Positions 1 through 10,475 are shown, numbered from the stretch's first letter. The stretch: DNA of 64,000 nucleotides from Jeongeupia sp. USM3 (GCF_001808185.1 NZ_CP017668.1:124001-188000), one strand, 5' to 3'. Numbers and translations: made by a program. Notes: generated from the letters alone by a model not told the origin.

Positions 1-863
1 CCGTCCGAGAGCTCCGCGCTCGACAGCGGCCGCAGCAGGCCGTGCTGGCGCATGCCGACGCCGAAGCGTCCGCGTTCGGCAACGATTTCGATGACCGAAC
101 CCGGAAACGCATCGTCGATCGCCGCTTCGAGCGCATCGTCGTCGCCGATCTCGATGATCGTCTGCAGTGCCGCGGCCAGATCGCTGCCGTCGTGGTTCAG
201 TACCGGCGTGCGCGTGCCGACCTGCGTCTGCCGCGCCGGGGCATCGGCGTCGGTGCGGAAGTGATCGTAGAAGCGCCACGAGCGCATCAGTTCGCGCAGC
301 CGCAGCACCTCGGGCGCGAGCAGCGGGTCGGCGCACTGCAGCATCATGCTGTCGAAACCGGCGATGTTGCGGGTCAGCACCCGCCAGTCGCGGGCATCGC
401 GCACCTTGACGAGCGGCCCCTGCCGGTCGGCGAGCAGGGCGGCGGGTCGCAGTACCGGGCCGGCCCACAGGCATTCGCGCTTGATCTCGGGGTCGAGGCC
501 GAATAGCGAGTTCGGCACCGGTTCTGGCATGCCGATGTCGATCGCGTAGCCGAAATCGTCGCCGGCGAAGCCGAGCCTGAGGTGGACCGGTTCGTTGCGC
601 ACCGTGCCCTGTACCGGCGCGTCGCCGCGGCGCATCGCCCGCGAGATCGACTCGGGCCCGGCCCACAGCGTCGACGGCAGCCCGCCCTCGCGCGCCAGCG
701 ACGGGATCACCCGGCCCTGCGCCGTTTCGGCCAGTAGCCGCAACGCGCGGTACAGGTTCGATTTGCCGCTGCCGTTGGCACCGGTGATCACGTTCAGCCG
801 CGCCAGCGGCAGCACCAGCTGCCGCAGCGAGCGGTAGTTGGCGATCGCCAGCGTCGTCAGCAT
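1..863 (-). CDS. AAA family ATPase (RecF/SMC-like, partial)
   Basis: Reverse-strand gene starting at an ATG at 863 and still open at the left window edge, so the C-terminal part is missing. The N-terminus reads MLTTLAIANYRSLRQL and is followed by a Walker A motif GANGSGKS near residues 31-38. This is the usual start of the RecF/SMC-type predicted ATPases (COG4637-like, AAA_21). The Walker B and signature motifs would lie in the missing part. These proteins bind ATP, but most have no assigned cellular role. The start codon lies two bases from the end of a MITE-like element, so its upstream sequence probably comes from that element. Confident as an ATPase, not as a specific function. Confidence 0.8.
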   Translation of the reverse strand, partial: MLTTLAIANYRSLRQLVLPLARLNVITGANGSGKSNLYRALRLLAETAQGRVIPSLAREGGLPSTLWAGPESISRAMRRGDAPVQGTVRNEPVHLRLGFAGDDFGYAIDIGMPEPVPNSLFGLDPEIKRECLWAGPVLRPAALLADRQGPLVKVRDARDWRVLTRNIAGFDSMMLQCADPLLAPEVLRLRELMRSWRFYDHFRTDADAPARQTQVGTRTPVLNHDGSDLAAALQTIIEIGDDDALEAAIDDAFPGSVIEIVAERGRFGVGMRQHGLLRPLSSAELSD

Positions 864-864
864 G

Positions 865-1132
865 AGAACCTGTTCACGACCTTGTTACGGCCGCGTTCCG
901 GGCAGTGCCGGGGGGAGGGCAAGGCGCGGACCGCGTCGCGGTACGCGTACCGCAAGCGGTTTGCAACGCGGCCATCCGCCGGCAATGCCGGAAACCCGGA
1001 GGGCCGGGCCGGAAAAATCGCATTCATTATGTTGTGCTCCTTGCCAATAACCGGTTACTGCCCGCGCCGCACGCCGTGTGCCTGCGCTTTTTCCGGCTCG
1101 GCGCGGCCGTGAAAAGGTCGTAAACAGGTTCT
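865..1132. repeat. MITE-like element with 31-bp inverted ends
   Basis: A 268-bp non-coding interval bounded by near-perfect inverted repeats at 865-895 and 1102-1132. Each arm read inward begins AGAACCTGTT and ends CGGCCGCG; 28 of 31 positions match. It fills the whole gap between the ATG of the ATPase (863) and the stop codon of nadB, whose TAA overlaps the outer end of the right arm. No transposase is present and no clean target duplication is visible. The shape fits a miniature inverted-repeat element derived from an insertion sequence; the parent family is not known from this window. Confidence 0.6.
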
Positions 1133-2712
1133 TAGGGCGCCAGCACCGTCGGCTTGGATTCGGTCAGGATGCCCGGATAGTCGCGGCTGTAATGCAGGCC
1201 GCGGCTTTCCTTGCGTGCCAGTGCCGAGCGCACGATCAGTTCGGCCGTGGTGACGAGGTTGCGCAGCTCGATCAGGTCGTTGGAGACGCGGAAGTTGCTG
1301 TAGTAGTCGTCGATTTCGTGCTGCAGCAGCTCGATCCGGTGCTGGGCGCGTTCGAGCCGCTTGTTGGTGCGGACGATGCCGACGTAGTCCCACATGAAGC
1401 GGCGCAGCTCGTCCCAGTTGTGGGCGATCACGACTTCCTCGTCCGGGTCGGTCACACGGCTTTCGTCCCACTCGGGAATCTGCGGCTGCGGATGCGGCCT
1501 GGCGGCGAGGATGTCCTCGGCCGCGGCCTTGCCGATCACCATGCATTCGAGCAGCGAGTTGCTCGCCAGCCGGTTCGCGCCGTGCAGGCCGGTGTAGCTG
1601 ACCTCGCCGACGCCATAGAGGCCGTCGACCTCGGTGCGGCCGGCGTGGTCGACGACCAGCCCGCCGCAGGTGTAGTGCGCGGCCGGCACGACCGGAATCG
1701 GCTGCTTGGTGATGTCGATGCCGAGCTCGAGGCAGCGCTGGTAGATGTTCGGAAAGTGCTCTTTGACGAACTTCGACGGCTTGTAGCTGATGTCCAGATA
1801 CACGCAGTCGTAGCCGCCTTTCTTCATCTCGAAGTCGATGGCCCTGGCCACGACGTCGCGCGGCGCCAGTTCGGCGCGCTCGTCGTGGTCGGGCATGAAG
1901 CGCGTGCCGTCGGGCAGCCGCAGGATGCCGCCTTCGCCGCGCACCGCCTCGGTGATCAGGAAGGACTTGGCGTGCGGGTGATACAGGCAGGTCGGGTGGA
2001 ACTGGATGAACTCCATGTTCGCGACCTTGCAGCCGGCGCGCCAGCCCATCGCGATGCCGTCGCCGGTCGCGACGTCGGGGTTGGTCGTGTACAGGTAGAC
2101 CTTGCCGGCGCCGCCGGTCGCCAGCACCGTATGCTGCGCCAGCACGGTTTCGACGCGGTCGGCGGCGATGTCGTAGATGTAGGCGCCGTGGCAGCGCTTG
2201 CCGCCGTTGCCGAGCTTGGCGTCGGTGATCAGGTCGAGCGCGATATGGTTTTCGAGCACGGCAATGTTCGGATGCGCGGCGACCTTGGTCGCCAGCGTGT
2301 CGATCACTGCGGCGCCGGTCGCGTCGGCGGCGTGGATGATCCGGCGGTGGCTGTGGCCGCCCTCGCGGGTCAGGTGGTAGCCGTGGTAGTTGGTTTCGCC
2401 CGATTCGTCGCGGGTGAACGGCACGCCCATCGTGATCAGCCAGTCGATCGCTTCCTTCGAGTGTTCGACGATGAAGCGGGTCGATTCCGGATCGCACAGC
2501 CCGGCGCCTGCGACCAGCGTGTCCTTGATGTGCAGCTCGATGCTGTCCTGATCGTCGAGCACCGCGGCGATGCCGCCTTGGGCCCAGCCGCTGCCGCCGT
2601 CGCGCAGCGCGCGCTTGGTGACGAGGCCGACCTTGAGCTTGTCCGCCAGATGCAGCGCGATGGTCATGCCGCCGAGCCCGCTGCCGATAATCAGTACGTC
2701 GAATTGCCGCAT
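1132..2712 (-). CDS. nadB: L-aspartate oxidase
   Basis: Oxidises L-aspartate to iminoaspartate with FAD, the first step of de novo NAD synthesis; the product is used by NadA. The N-terminus MRQFDVLIIGSGLGG carries the dinucleotide-binding GxGxxG motif at residues 10-15. The succinate dehydrogenase/fumarate reductase flavoprotein family signature follows (HSHRRI, GGAGKVY, HGANRLASNSLLE). About 526 residues, the normal family length. The ATG at 2712 is chosen; a GTG six bases upstream (2718) is a possible alternative. It is transcribed divergently from rpoE. nadA and nadC are not adjacent here. Confidence 0.95.
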   Translation of the reverse strand: MRQFDVLIIGSGLGGMTIALHLADKLKVGLVTKRALRDGGSGWAQGGIAAVLDDQDSIELHIKDTLVAGAGLCDPESTRFIVEHSKEAIDWLITMGVPFTRDESGETNYHGYHLTREGGHSHRRIIHAADATGAAVIDTLATKVAAHPNIAVLENHIALDLITDAKLGNGGKRCHGAYIYDIAADRVETVLAQHTVLATGGAGKVYLYTTNPDVATGDGIAMGWRAGCKVANMEFIQFHPTCLYHPHAKSFLITEAVRGEGGILRLPDGTRFMPDHDERAELAPRDVVARAIDFEMKKGGYDCVYLDISYKPSKFVKEHFPNIYQRCLELGIDITKQPIPVVPAAHYTCGGLVVDHAGRTEVDGLYGVGEVSYTGLHGANRLASNSLLECMVIGKAAAEDILAARPHPQPQIPEWDESRVTDPDEEVVIAHNWDELRRFMWDYVGIVRTNKRLERAQHRIELLQHEIDDYYSNFRVSNDLIELRNLVTTAELIVRSALARKESRGLHYSRDYPGILTESKPTVLAP

Positions 2713-2723
2713 CGTCACTTACG

Positions 2724-2758
2724 CCGTAAAGTCAGGATTGACGGTAAATGTTACCTCA
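2724..2758. promoter_or_regulatory. AT-rich inverted near-repeat between nadB and rpoE
   Basis: The 199-bp divergent gap contains a less GC-rich patch with facing elements GTAAAGTCA (2727-2735) and TGACGGTAAA around 2739-2748. The 12-mer CCGTAAAGTCAG at 2724-2735 recurs exactly at 54742-54753 upstream of the PTS gene. This could be an operator or promoter segment for nadB or rpoE. No assignment to a regulator is possible from sequence alone. Confidence 0.25.
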
Positions 2759-2911
2759 GAGCCCATCGCCGCTGCAGCTTGCGCGGCGGGTGCGCGCCGG
2801 GCACAATCCGGCCGCGCTGACACCTCGTGGCTTGAAATCGACGGAATCGTCCCCATCTGGCCGATTCAACTGCGCATGCAAACAGCGCGCAGGCCGAACA
2901 CGGAGTACGCA

Positions 2912-3523
2912 TTGGAACAACGGACGGAACGGGAACTCGACTCGGAACTCGTCGCCCGGGCGCAAGCCGGCGACAAGCGGGCGTTCGAGCTGCTGGTGAT
3001 CAAGTACCAGCGCCGCATCGCCCGTCTCCTGTCGCGCCTGATCCGCGATCCGGCCGAAATCGAGGACGTGGCGCAGGAAGCGTTCATCAAGGCATATCGG
3101 GCGCTGCCGTCCTTCCGGGGCGAATCGGCGTTTTACACTTGGCTTTACCGGATTGCGATCAATACTGCGAAGAACTACCTTGCGTCGATGGGCCGGCGCC
3201 CGCAGCTGGCGATGGACTACGAGGACGACGAGGGCGAGACCCTCGACGCGGCGGCACAAATACCGGACTTTCATACACCGGAGTCTGAACTATCGAATCG
3301 TCAGATTGTCACTACGGTGAACGAGGCGGTCGATGCGCTCCCCGAGGAGTTGCGGACCGCCATCACGCTGCGCGAGATGGAAGGCCTGTCGTACGAGGAA
3401 ATCTCCAGCGTGATGAACTGCCCGATCGGCACCGTACGCTCGCGGATTTTCCGGGCGCGCGAGGCGATCGCCACCAAGCTGCGCCCCTTGCTGGCCACCG
3501 TCGGCAAGGATCGCCGCTGGTAG
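2912..3523 (+). CDS. rpoE: RNA polymerase sigma factor RpoE (sigma-24, ECF)
   Basis: Extracytoplasmic-function sigma factor directing the envelope stress response. Sigma region 2 is visible as AFELLVIKYQRRIARLLSR and DVAQEAFIKAYRALPSFRG, and region 4 as LREMEGLSYEEISSVMNCP followed by GTVRSRIFRAREA. A TTG start at 2912 is preferred because CGGAG lies six to seven bases upstream and the product (203 residues) matches the usual RpoE length. An in-frame ATG at 2876 would add 12 residues. It is followed by its anti-sigma factor and RseB/RseC homologues, the standard arrangement in beta- and gammaproteobacteria. Confidence 0.93.
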   Translation: MEQRTERELDSELVARAQAGDKRAFELLVIKYQRRIARLLSRLIRDPAEIEDVAQEAFIKAYRALPSFRGESAFYTWLYRIAINTAKNYLASMGRRPQLAMDYEDDEGETLDAAAQIPDFHTPESELSNRQIVTTVNEAVDALPEELRTAITLREMEGLSYEEISSVMNCPIGTVRSRIFRAREAIATKLRPLLATVGKDRRW

Positions 3524-3556
3524 GGCACTCATAATGCGCAAAGAGGGTTTATCGAC

Positions 3557-4069
3557 ATGAAAGAGCATTTATCAGCGCTCATCGACGGCGAACTGGATAC
3601 TGCAGCCTGCACGCCGGTCCTGGCCGAGCTGGCCGGTGACGGCGAGCTGAAGCGGGATCTGCACGACTGGCAGCTGATCAGCGACGCGATGCACGACCAT
3701 CCGATCCTGTCGCCCGATTTCATGACGAAGTTTTCCGCCCGCCTCGCCACCGAGCCGGTGGTGATTGCGCCGCAGGCGTTCAAGCGCAAGCGATCGCTGT
3801 TCAAGCGTGCGCTGGTGCCGTTTTCGGCCGCCGCGTCGATCGCCTTTGTCGGCGTCGCTAGCTGGCAGGCCTACAGCGGCATGGGCATGCCCGGCCAGGC
3901 CGCGCCGGCGGCGATCGAGCGGGTCGCCAGCAACGACACCGTCAACGTCAATGTCGATGCCGCGCGCATCCACGATTACCTCGTCGCGCATCGCGAAGAT
4001 GCCGGTAGCCCGTTCGCCGGCCAAGACATGGTTTCCATTTCCTATCAAGTCCCGCAATCACGTCAATGA
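3557..4069 (+). CDS. rseA: sigma-E anti-sigma factor RseA/MucA-like
   Basis: Membrane anti-sigma factor expected to hold RpoE inactive until envelope stress triggers its proteolysis. The N-terminus MKEHLSALIDGELD is the characteristic RseA cytoplasmic start. A single hydrophobic segment around residues 84-105 (PFSAAASIAFVGVASW) would span the inner membrane, followed by a short periplasmic domain. 170 residues, shorter than the E. coli protein (about 216) but typical of this lineage. It sits 33 bp after rpoE and overlaps rseB by four bases (ATGA), indicating translational coupling. Confidence 0.9.
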   Translation: MKEHLSALIDGELDTAACTPVLAELAGDGELKRDLHDWQLISDAMHDHPILSPDFMTKFSARLATEPVVIAPQAFKRKRSLFKRALVPFSAAASIAFVGVASWQAYSGMGMPGQAAPAAIERVASNDTVNVNVDAARIHDYLVAHREDAGSPFAGQDMVSISYQVPQSRQ

Positions 4070-5052
4070 TGAAACTGAAGGGGTGGCTCTTCGCCGGCAG
4101 CCTGCTGTTCGTTGGATACTCGCTTTCGGCGCTGGCCGCTCCCCCGGGAGAGCTGCTTGATGCCGCGCAGGCCAGCCAGCTTGTCAATCGCGTCACCGAG
4201 GCGCCCAAGACCCTGACATTCCAGGGCATCTACATCCAGCAGCGGCACAATTTCATGCAGAGCTACCGGGTCTTCCACCAGGGCGGTGGCGGGTCCGACG
4301 TCGAGCGGCGCGAATCGCTCGACGGCCCTCAGCTCGAGTACCTGCGCCACGGCGACCAGATCAGCGTGTTCACGCCGGATTCCCGGCCCGTGACGCTCGA
4401 CCGGCGCCACACATCGAAGATGTTCCCGCGCCAGTTTCCGGACCAGGCCGACGAGCTGCTCGGCAATTACCAGATCCGCAAGCTCGGCCGCGAGCGCGTC
4501 GCCGGGCTCGATGCCGACATCTACGATTTCGAGCCGCGCGACCGCTTCCGCTTTCCGCACCGCTACTGGATCGACAGCAGCAGCGGCCTGATGCTCAAGA
4601 CGGTGATGTACGGCCCGCGCCGCGAGGTCACCGAGATCTTCGCGTTCTCGCAGATCAATATCGGCGGCTCGCTCGACAAGCGGCTGCTCAAGCCGGTGCA
4701 CCCGGTCCGGCCGATCGTGCTCGAGCAGGTGCCGCAGGCGCCGGTCGTCGATCCGCAGTGGGAAATCCACGAGCGGCCGCCCGGTTTCAAGCTGTTCCGC
4801 CAGCTCAAGCGCAACCTGCCCGGCAAGAACAAGCCGGTGCTGCATTACCTTTACGGCGACGGGCTGGTGACGGTATCGGTGTTCATCGAGCCGGTCGATC
4901 CGCGCATGCCGCAGGGTTTGACGCAGCAGAACGGTGTCAGCCTGTACTGCCGCCAGGTCGGTAACTATATGGTCACCGCACTTGGCGAGGTGCCGGCCGA
5001 GACGGTGCAGGCGTTCAGCCAGGCCTTCACACCGCGCGCGACCGACAAATAA
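4066..5052 (+). CDS. rseB: sigma-E regulatory protein MucB/RseB
   Basis: Periplasmic protein that in the family binds RseA and protects it from the site-1 protease until lipid or lipopolysaccharide signals displace it. A signal peptide is evident (hydrophobic core LFAGSLLFVGYSLSALAA, residues 6-23). The remainder fits the two-domain MucB/RseB family: an N-terminal LolA-like lipid-binding fold containing FQGIYIQQRHN and a C-terminal regulatory domain. 328 residues, normal length. Translationally coupled to rseA, and followed ten bases later by rseC. Confidence 0.9.
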   Translation: MMKLKGWLFAGSLLFVGYSLSALAAPPGELLDAAQASQLVNRVTEAPKTLTFQGIYIQQRHNFMQSYRVFHQGGGGSDVERRESLDGPQLEYLRHGDQISVFTPDSRPVTLDRRHTSKMFPRQFPDQADELLGNYQIRKLGRERVAGLDADIYDFEPRDRFRFPHRYWIDSSSGLMLKTVMYGPRREVTEIFAFSQINIGGSLDKRLLKPVHPVRPIVLEQVPQAPVVDPQWEIHERPPGFKLFRQLKRNLPGKNKPVLHYLYGDGLVTVSVFIEPVDPRMPQGLTQQNGVSLYCRQVGNYMVTALGEVPAETVQAFSQAFTPRATDK

Positions 5053-5061
5053 CCGCCTGAC

Positions 5062-5523
5062 ATGATCTCGACAGAAGCCCAGGTTGTCCGGTGCGATGGT
5101 TCCGATGCGTGGGTGGCGATCCGGCCGCATGCGCCCTGCGGCAACTGCGATCCGGAAACGGGCTGCCGTTCGGTCGCGATCAGCCGCATGTTCGGCCAGG
5201 CGCAGCAGCAGTACCGCGTTAATAATCCCCTTGGCGCAATGGAAGGGGAGTATGTCAAAGTGGCCGTCGCAGAACGCACGTTGCTGCAGTCGGCGTTGCG
5301 GGCCTACGGCCTTCCGTTGCTTGCAGTCTTGCTGGGCGCGGTGCTGGGGCGGGCGTCGGGACTGATGTCGCCGCTTGCCGAGGTTGCCGGTGCAGGAATC
5401 GGGTTTTGCGGTGCATTCGTCTGGTTGCGGTTGGCCCGTCACGCTGCGGCCGGCCAGGGGCCGACCATCGTCTCCCGTCACGGCCGTGTGCCGCCACCGC
5501 GCCGCTGCGCTTCCGCCGATTGA
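5062..5523 (+). CDS. rseC: SoxR-reducing system protein RseC family
   Basis: Small inner-membrane protein of the RseC/MucC family. The N-terminal part has the family cysteine cluster (C26, C29, C35 in PCGNCDPETGC). Two hydrophobic segments follow, around residues 80-97 (YGLPLLAVLLGAVLG) and 106-122. 153 residues. In relatives it affects SoxR reduction and modulates sigma-E activity; which role applies here is not shown by the sequence. Fourth gene of the rpoE operon, with the DegP protease gene following after 55 bp. Confidence 0.88.
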   Translation: MISTEAQVVRCDGSDAWVAIRPHAPCGNCDPETGCRSVAISRMFGQAQQQYRVNNPLGAMEGEYVKVAVAERTLLQSALRAYGLPLLAVLLGAVLGRASGLMSPLAEVAGAGIGFCGAFVWLRLARHAAAGQGPTIVSRHGRVPPPRRCASAD

Positions 5524-5578
5524 TGTTCCCGTTCCAACGTTGCGTTTGCTTCATTCTCATAACAATGGGTGATAGACC

Positions 5579-7003
5579 ATGAAAGTGACCCGCTGGCTTG
5601 CAGCCGGGCTGTTCACGCTCGGTTTTGGTGCCGCACAGGCGGCAACAGTGTCCGGCCTGCCTGATTTCACGCAGCTCGTCGAAAAGGAAGGCAAGGCCGT
5701 CGTCAACATCTCGACGACCGGCAAGGTGCGCGAAGCCGCGCAGCCGCAAGGGGGAGGCGATGACGACGTGCTCGACCTGTTCCGCCGCTTCGGCTTCCCG
5801 GTGCCGCCGGGTGCGATGCCGCAGCCGAACCAGCCGCGCGAACGCGAGGTGCGCTCGCTCGGCTCGGGCTTCATCATCGACAGCAGCGGCTATGTGCTGA
5901 CCAATGCCCACGTCGTTGCCGATGCCGACGAGATCAAGGTCAAGCTGACCGACAAACGCGAATACAAGGCCAAGGTCATCGGCTCGGATGCGCGGACCGA
6001 CGTCGCGCTGCTCAAGGTCGAAGCGACCGGGCTGCCCAAGGTCGACCTTGGCGACAGCGAGGCGCTCAAGGTCGGCGAGTGGGTCGTCGCGATCGGTGCT
6101 CCGTTCGGGCTCGAAAACAGTGTGACCGCCGGCATCGTCTCGGCCAAGGGCCGCAACCTGCCGGACGAGACTTTCGTGCCGTTCATCCAGACCGACGTCG
6201 CGATCAACCCGGGTAACTCGGGCGGGCCGCTGTTCAACATGCAGGGCCAGGTCGTCGGCATCAACTCGCAGATCTACAGCCGCTCGGGCGGCTATATGGG
6301 GCTGTCGTTCTCGATCCCGATCGACGTGGCGATGAAGGTCGCCGGCGAGCTCAAGGCAACCGGCAAGGTGACGCGCGGCCGTATCGGCGTCTCGGTGCAG
6401 GATCTGACCGACGATCTGGCCAAGACCTTCGGCCTGCCGAACACCAATGGCGCGCTGGTATCCGGCGTCGACAAGGACGGTCCGGCTGCCAAGGCGGGCC
6501 TCAAGCCCGGTGACGTCGTGCTCAAGTACAACGGCCAGCCGATCAACAACACCGGCGACCTGCCGCGCTTTGTGACCGACACCAAGCCCGGTACGACGGT
6601 CAAGCTCGGCGTCTGGCGCGACCGCGCTGCCCGCGAGCTGCCGGTGACGATCGGTCTGCTCGACAGCGTCGAAGGCCCGAACAAGGCGCGCGAGTACAAG
6701 GGTGGTTCGGCGCTGCAGGAGGACAGCCAGCGCTTCGGCCTGACGCTGCGCGAGCTGGCGCCGCAGCAACTGAAGGCGCTCGGCGTCAAGTACGGTCTGG
6801 CGATCCAGTCGGTGACCGGGCCGGCGGCCAAGGCCGGCCTGATGCGCGGTGATGTGATCATCGGCGTCGGCGGTACCGATCTTGCCAGCATGCAGCAGCT
6901 GCGCCAGTTGCTGGCCGCGGTCAAGCCGGGCGAGGCGGTTGCGCTGCGCGTGGTGCGCGATGGTGCGGCCATCTTCATCTCGATGGCGGCGCCGGCCAAG
7001 TGA
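5579..7003 (+). CDS. mucD: periplasmic serine endoprotease DegP/MucD-like
   Basis: Do-family protease/chaperone that removes misfolded envelope proteins. A signal peptide (residues 1-21, ending AAQA/A) is followed by a trypsin-like domain with catalytic triad H111 (LTNAHVV), D141 (RTDVALLKV) and S214 (NPGNSGGPL). Two C-terminal PDZ domains cover roughly residues 270-365 and 390-470 (GRIGVSVQDL; AKAGLMRGDVI). 474 residues, the usual length. The position directly behind rseC is the Pseudomonas-type algU-mucABCD arrangement, hence MucD rather than the stand-alone DegP. The stop codon overlaps the GTG of the next gene. Confidence 0.93.
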   Translation: MKVTRWLAAGLFTLGFGAAQAATVSGLPDFTQLVEKEGKAVVNISTTGKVREAAQPQGGGDDDVLDLFRRFGFPVPPGAMPQPNQPREREVRSLGSGFIIDSSGYVLTNAHVVADADEIKVKLTDKREYKAKVIGSDARTDVALLKVEATGLPKVDLGDSEALKVGEWVVAIGAPFGLENSVTAGIVSAKGRNLPDETFVPFIQTDVAINPGNSGGPLFNMQGQVVGINSQIYSRSGGYMGLSFSIPIDVAMKVAGELKATGKVTRGRIGVSVQDLTDDLAKTFGLPNTNGALVSGVDKDGPAAKAGLKPGDVVLKYNGQPINNTGDLPRFVTDTKPGTTVKLGVWRDRAARELPVTIGLLDSVEGPNKAREYKGGSALQEDSQRFGLTLRELAPQQLKALGVKYGLAIQSVTGPAAKAGLMRGDVIIGVGGTDLASMQQLRQLLAAVKPGEAVALRVVRDGAAIFISMAAPAK

Positions 7004-7248
7004 ATCCGGCGCTCAAGCTCTATGGCCGTGAATACTGCGGCCTGTGCCTGACGATGCGCGACCAGCTGCAGCCGCTGGCCGCGCGGCACGGCTTTGCCGT
7101 CGAGTGGGTCGATATCGACGACAACGACGCGCTCGAAGCCTTGTACGGCGAGCTGGTTCCGGTGCTTGCGGATGCGGATGGCGGCGAAATCTGTCATTAC
7201 CATCTCGATCTGCAGGCGCTGGATGATTGGCTGGCGAAAATCCGGTAA
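7000..7248 (+). CDS. glutaredoxin-like family protein
   Basis: 82-residue thioredoxin-fold protein of the DUF836/glutaredoxin-like family. It begins LKLYGREYCGLC, with a CxxC redox pair at C12 and C15 at the start of the first helix, and ends with a short beta-alpha segment typical of this compact family. It starts at a GTG overlapping the mucD stop codon (GTGA), so it is likely translated from the same mRNA. Redox function is inferred from the fold; no partner is evident. A strong terminator follows at 7271. Confidence 0.8.
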   Translation: MNPALKLYGREYCGLCLTMRDQLQPLAARHGFAVEWVDIDDNDALEALYGELVPVLADADGGEICHYHLDLQALDDWLAKIR

Positions 7249-7270
7249 AATCACGCGATTGGCTGATACA

Positions 7271-7296
7271 GGGCACGCACGGCGTGCCCTTTTTTC
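7271..7296 (+). terminator. Rho-independent terminator of the rpoE-mucD operon
   Basis: Perfect 8-bp stem GGGCACGC / GCGTGCCC with a three-base loop (ACG), followed directly by six T residues. It lies between the glutaredoxin-like gene and lepA, separating the sigma-E operon from the lepA-lepB block. Confidence 0.85.
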
Positions 7297-7310
7297 GTAA
7301 AACAGGATCT

Positions 7311-9104
<1,794 letters not shown>

Positions 9105-9125
9105 CAACGCAACAAGGGAAACCGC

Positions 9126-10079
9126 ATGAACTGGTATGTGATCGGCGTCATTCTGCTTATTCTCGGTCCGGTGCTGATCGGACTCGGTGCCAAGCACGAG
9201 CGCAAGAACAACGAACCGCCGCAACTGGTTCAGTACGGTTTCCTCAGCGTCATCGTCGGCGCCTTCATCCTGCTGGTGCAACTGTTCTCGATCGCCGCGG
9301 CGCTGCTGATCTTCGTGCTGGTGACCGGCGTCGTCTGGGTGATCGACAAGCTGGTGCTGGCCAAGAAGCGCGGCGAGGCCCGGCCTTCGGACTGGGTCGA
9401 ATACGCGCGCGGCTTCTTTCCGGTCATCCTTGCGGTCTTCCTGCTGCGCTCCTTCCTGGTCGAGCCGTACCAGATTCCGTCGAGTTCGATGCGCCCGGGC
9501 CTGGTCGTCGGCGATTTCATCCTCGTCAACAAGTTCGCCTACGGGATCCGGATGCCGATCCTGAACAACGTGGTCATCCCGGTCGGCAAGCCGCAACCCG
9601 GTGACGTGATGGTGTTCAACTATCCGGAAAAGCCGTCGATCGACTACATCAAGCGCGTGATCGGCACGCCCGGCGACACGATCGAGTACCGCAACAAGAA
9701 GCTGACCGTCAACGGCCAGCCGGTGCCGACGCAGTCCGCAGGGCAGCTGCAGTACACCGAAGGCGCCTATCTGATCGACAACCTGCAGTCCACCGAGAAG
9801 CTTGGCGAACACGTCTACAACACGCTGCAGATGGATGTGCCGGAAGTGAATCTCGCCGAAGTGCGCGATTTTCCGTTCCGCGAAAACTGCCGTTATGATG
9901 ACGAGGGCTTCAGCTGCAAGGTGCCCGACGGTTATTTCTTCATGATGGGCGACAACCGCGACCACAGTGCCGACAGCCGCTACTGGGGCTTCGTGCCGGA
10001 CCGCTACATCGTCGGCAAGGCTTTCCTCGTGTGGTTCAACTTCAAGCAGCTGAACCGCATCGGCACCCGGATCGGCTGA
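9126..10079 (+). CDS. lepB: signal peptidase I
   Basis: Inner-membrane protease that removes signal peptides from exported proteins. Hydrophobic segments at residues 3-21, 37-53 and 57-75 anchor it. The catalytic Ser/Lys pair is S121 (IPSSSMRPGL) and K176 (YIKRVIGTPGD), and the box GDNRDHSADSRYWG is present near residue 280. 317 residues, in family range. Located between lepA and the DUF4845-rnc-era genes, the usual neighbourhood in betaproteobacteria. Confidence 0.96.
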   Translation: MNWYVIGVILLILGPVLIGLGAKHERKNNEPPQLVQYGFLSVIVGAFILLVQLFSIAAALLIFVLVTGVVWVIDKLVLAKKRGEARPSDWVEYARGFFPVILAVFLLRSFLVEPYQIPSSSMRPGLVVGDFILVNKFAYGIRMPILNNVVIPVGKPQPGDVMVFNYPEKPSIDYIKRVIGTPGDTIEYRNKKLTVNGQPVPTQSAGQLQYTEGAYLIDNLQSTEKLGEHVYNTLQMDVPEVNLAEVRDFPFRENCRYDDEGFSCKVPDGYFFMMGDNRDHSADSRYWGFVPDRYIVGKAFLVWFNFKQLNRIGTRIG

Positions 10080-10105
10080 TCCACTAGAACGGGGAGATTT
10101 CACCA

Positions 10106-10468
10106 GTGCGCATGCAACGCGGTTTGTCCTTTTTCGGCTTCATCATCGTCGCCGGCTTTGTCGCCGCCGCCGCGATCGTCTTCTTCAAGGTCGTGCCGGC
10201 CTACGTCGAATACTTCAACGTCAAGAAGGCCGTCGCCAGCGTGGCCAAGGAGCAGGGCACCCAGCCGGCGGCGACGATACGCGAGTCGTTCGACAAGCAC
10301 GCCAGCATCAGCGACATCAAGGCCGTCTCGGGCAAGGATCTGCAGATCATCCAGGCCGGCGGCAAGACCTCGGTCGGTGTCGGCTACGAGAAGGTCGTGC
10401 CGGTCGTCGCCAATGTCAGCCTATTGTTCGATTTCAACGTGGAGGCCGCCGGTTCCGGCGCCGAATAA
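10106..10468 (+). CDS. DUF4845 domain-containing membrane protein
   Basis: 120-residue protein with one N-terminal transmembrane segment (residues 8-28, FFGFIIVAGFVAAAAIVFFK) and a small extracytoplasmic domain, matching the DUF4845 family. The family has no established function, but its gene regularly sits between lepB and rnc, as here. A GTG at 10106, ten bases after GGGGAG, is used; an ATG at 10112 is possible. It ends seven bases before rnc, so co-transcription with lepB and rnc is likely. Confidence 0.8.
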   Translation: MRMQRGLSFFGFIIVAGFVAAAAIVFFKVVPAYVEYFNVKKAVASVAKEQGTQPAATIRESFDKHASISDIKAVSGKDLQIIQAGGKTSVGVGYEKVVPVVANVSLLFDFNVEAAGSGAE

Positions 10469-10475
10469 ACCGCCA

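Noticed and set aside
882..1123. Short reading frames in the nadB-ATPase gap, some ending in KVVNRF-like peptides
   Set aside because: They are translations of the inverted-repeat arms of the MITE-like element, without conserved protein features.
2570..2911. N-terminal extension of RpoE
   Set aside because: The frame is open upstream, but homology to sigma factors begins near 2912 and the upstream part overlaps the nadB coding sequence on the other strand.
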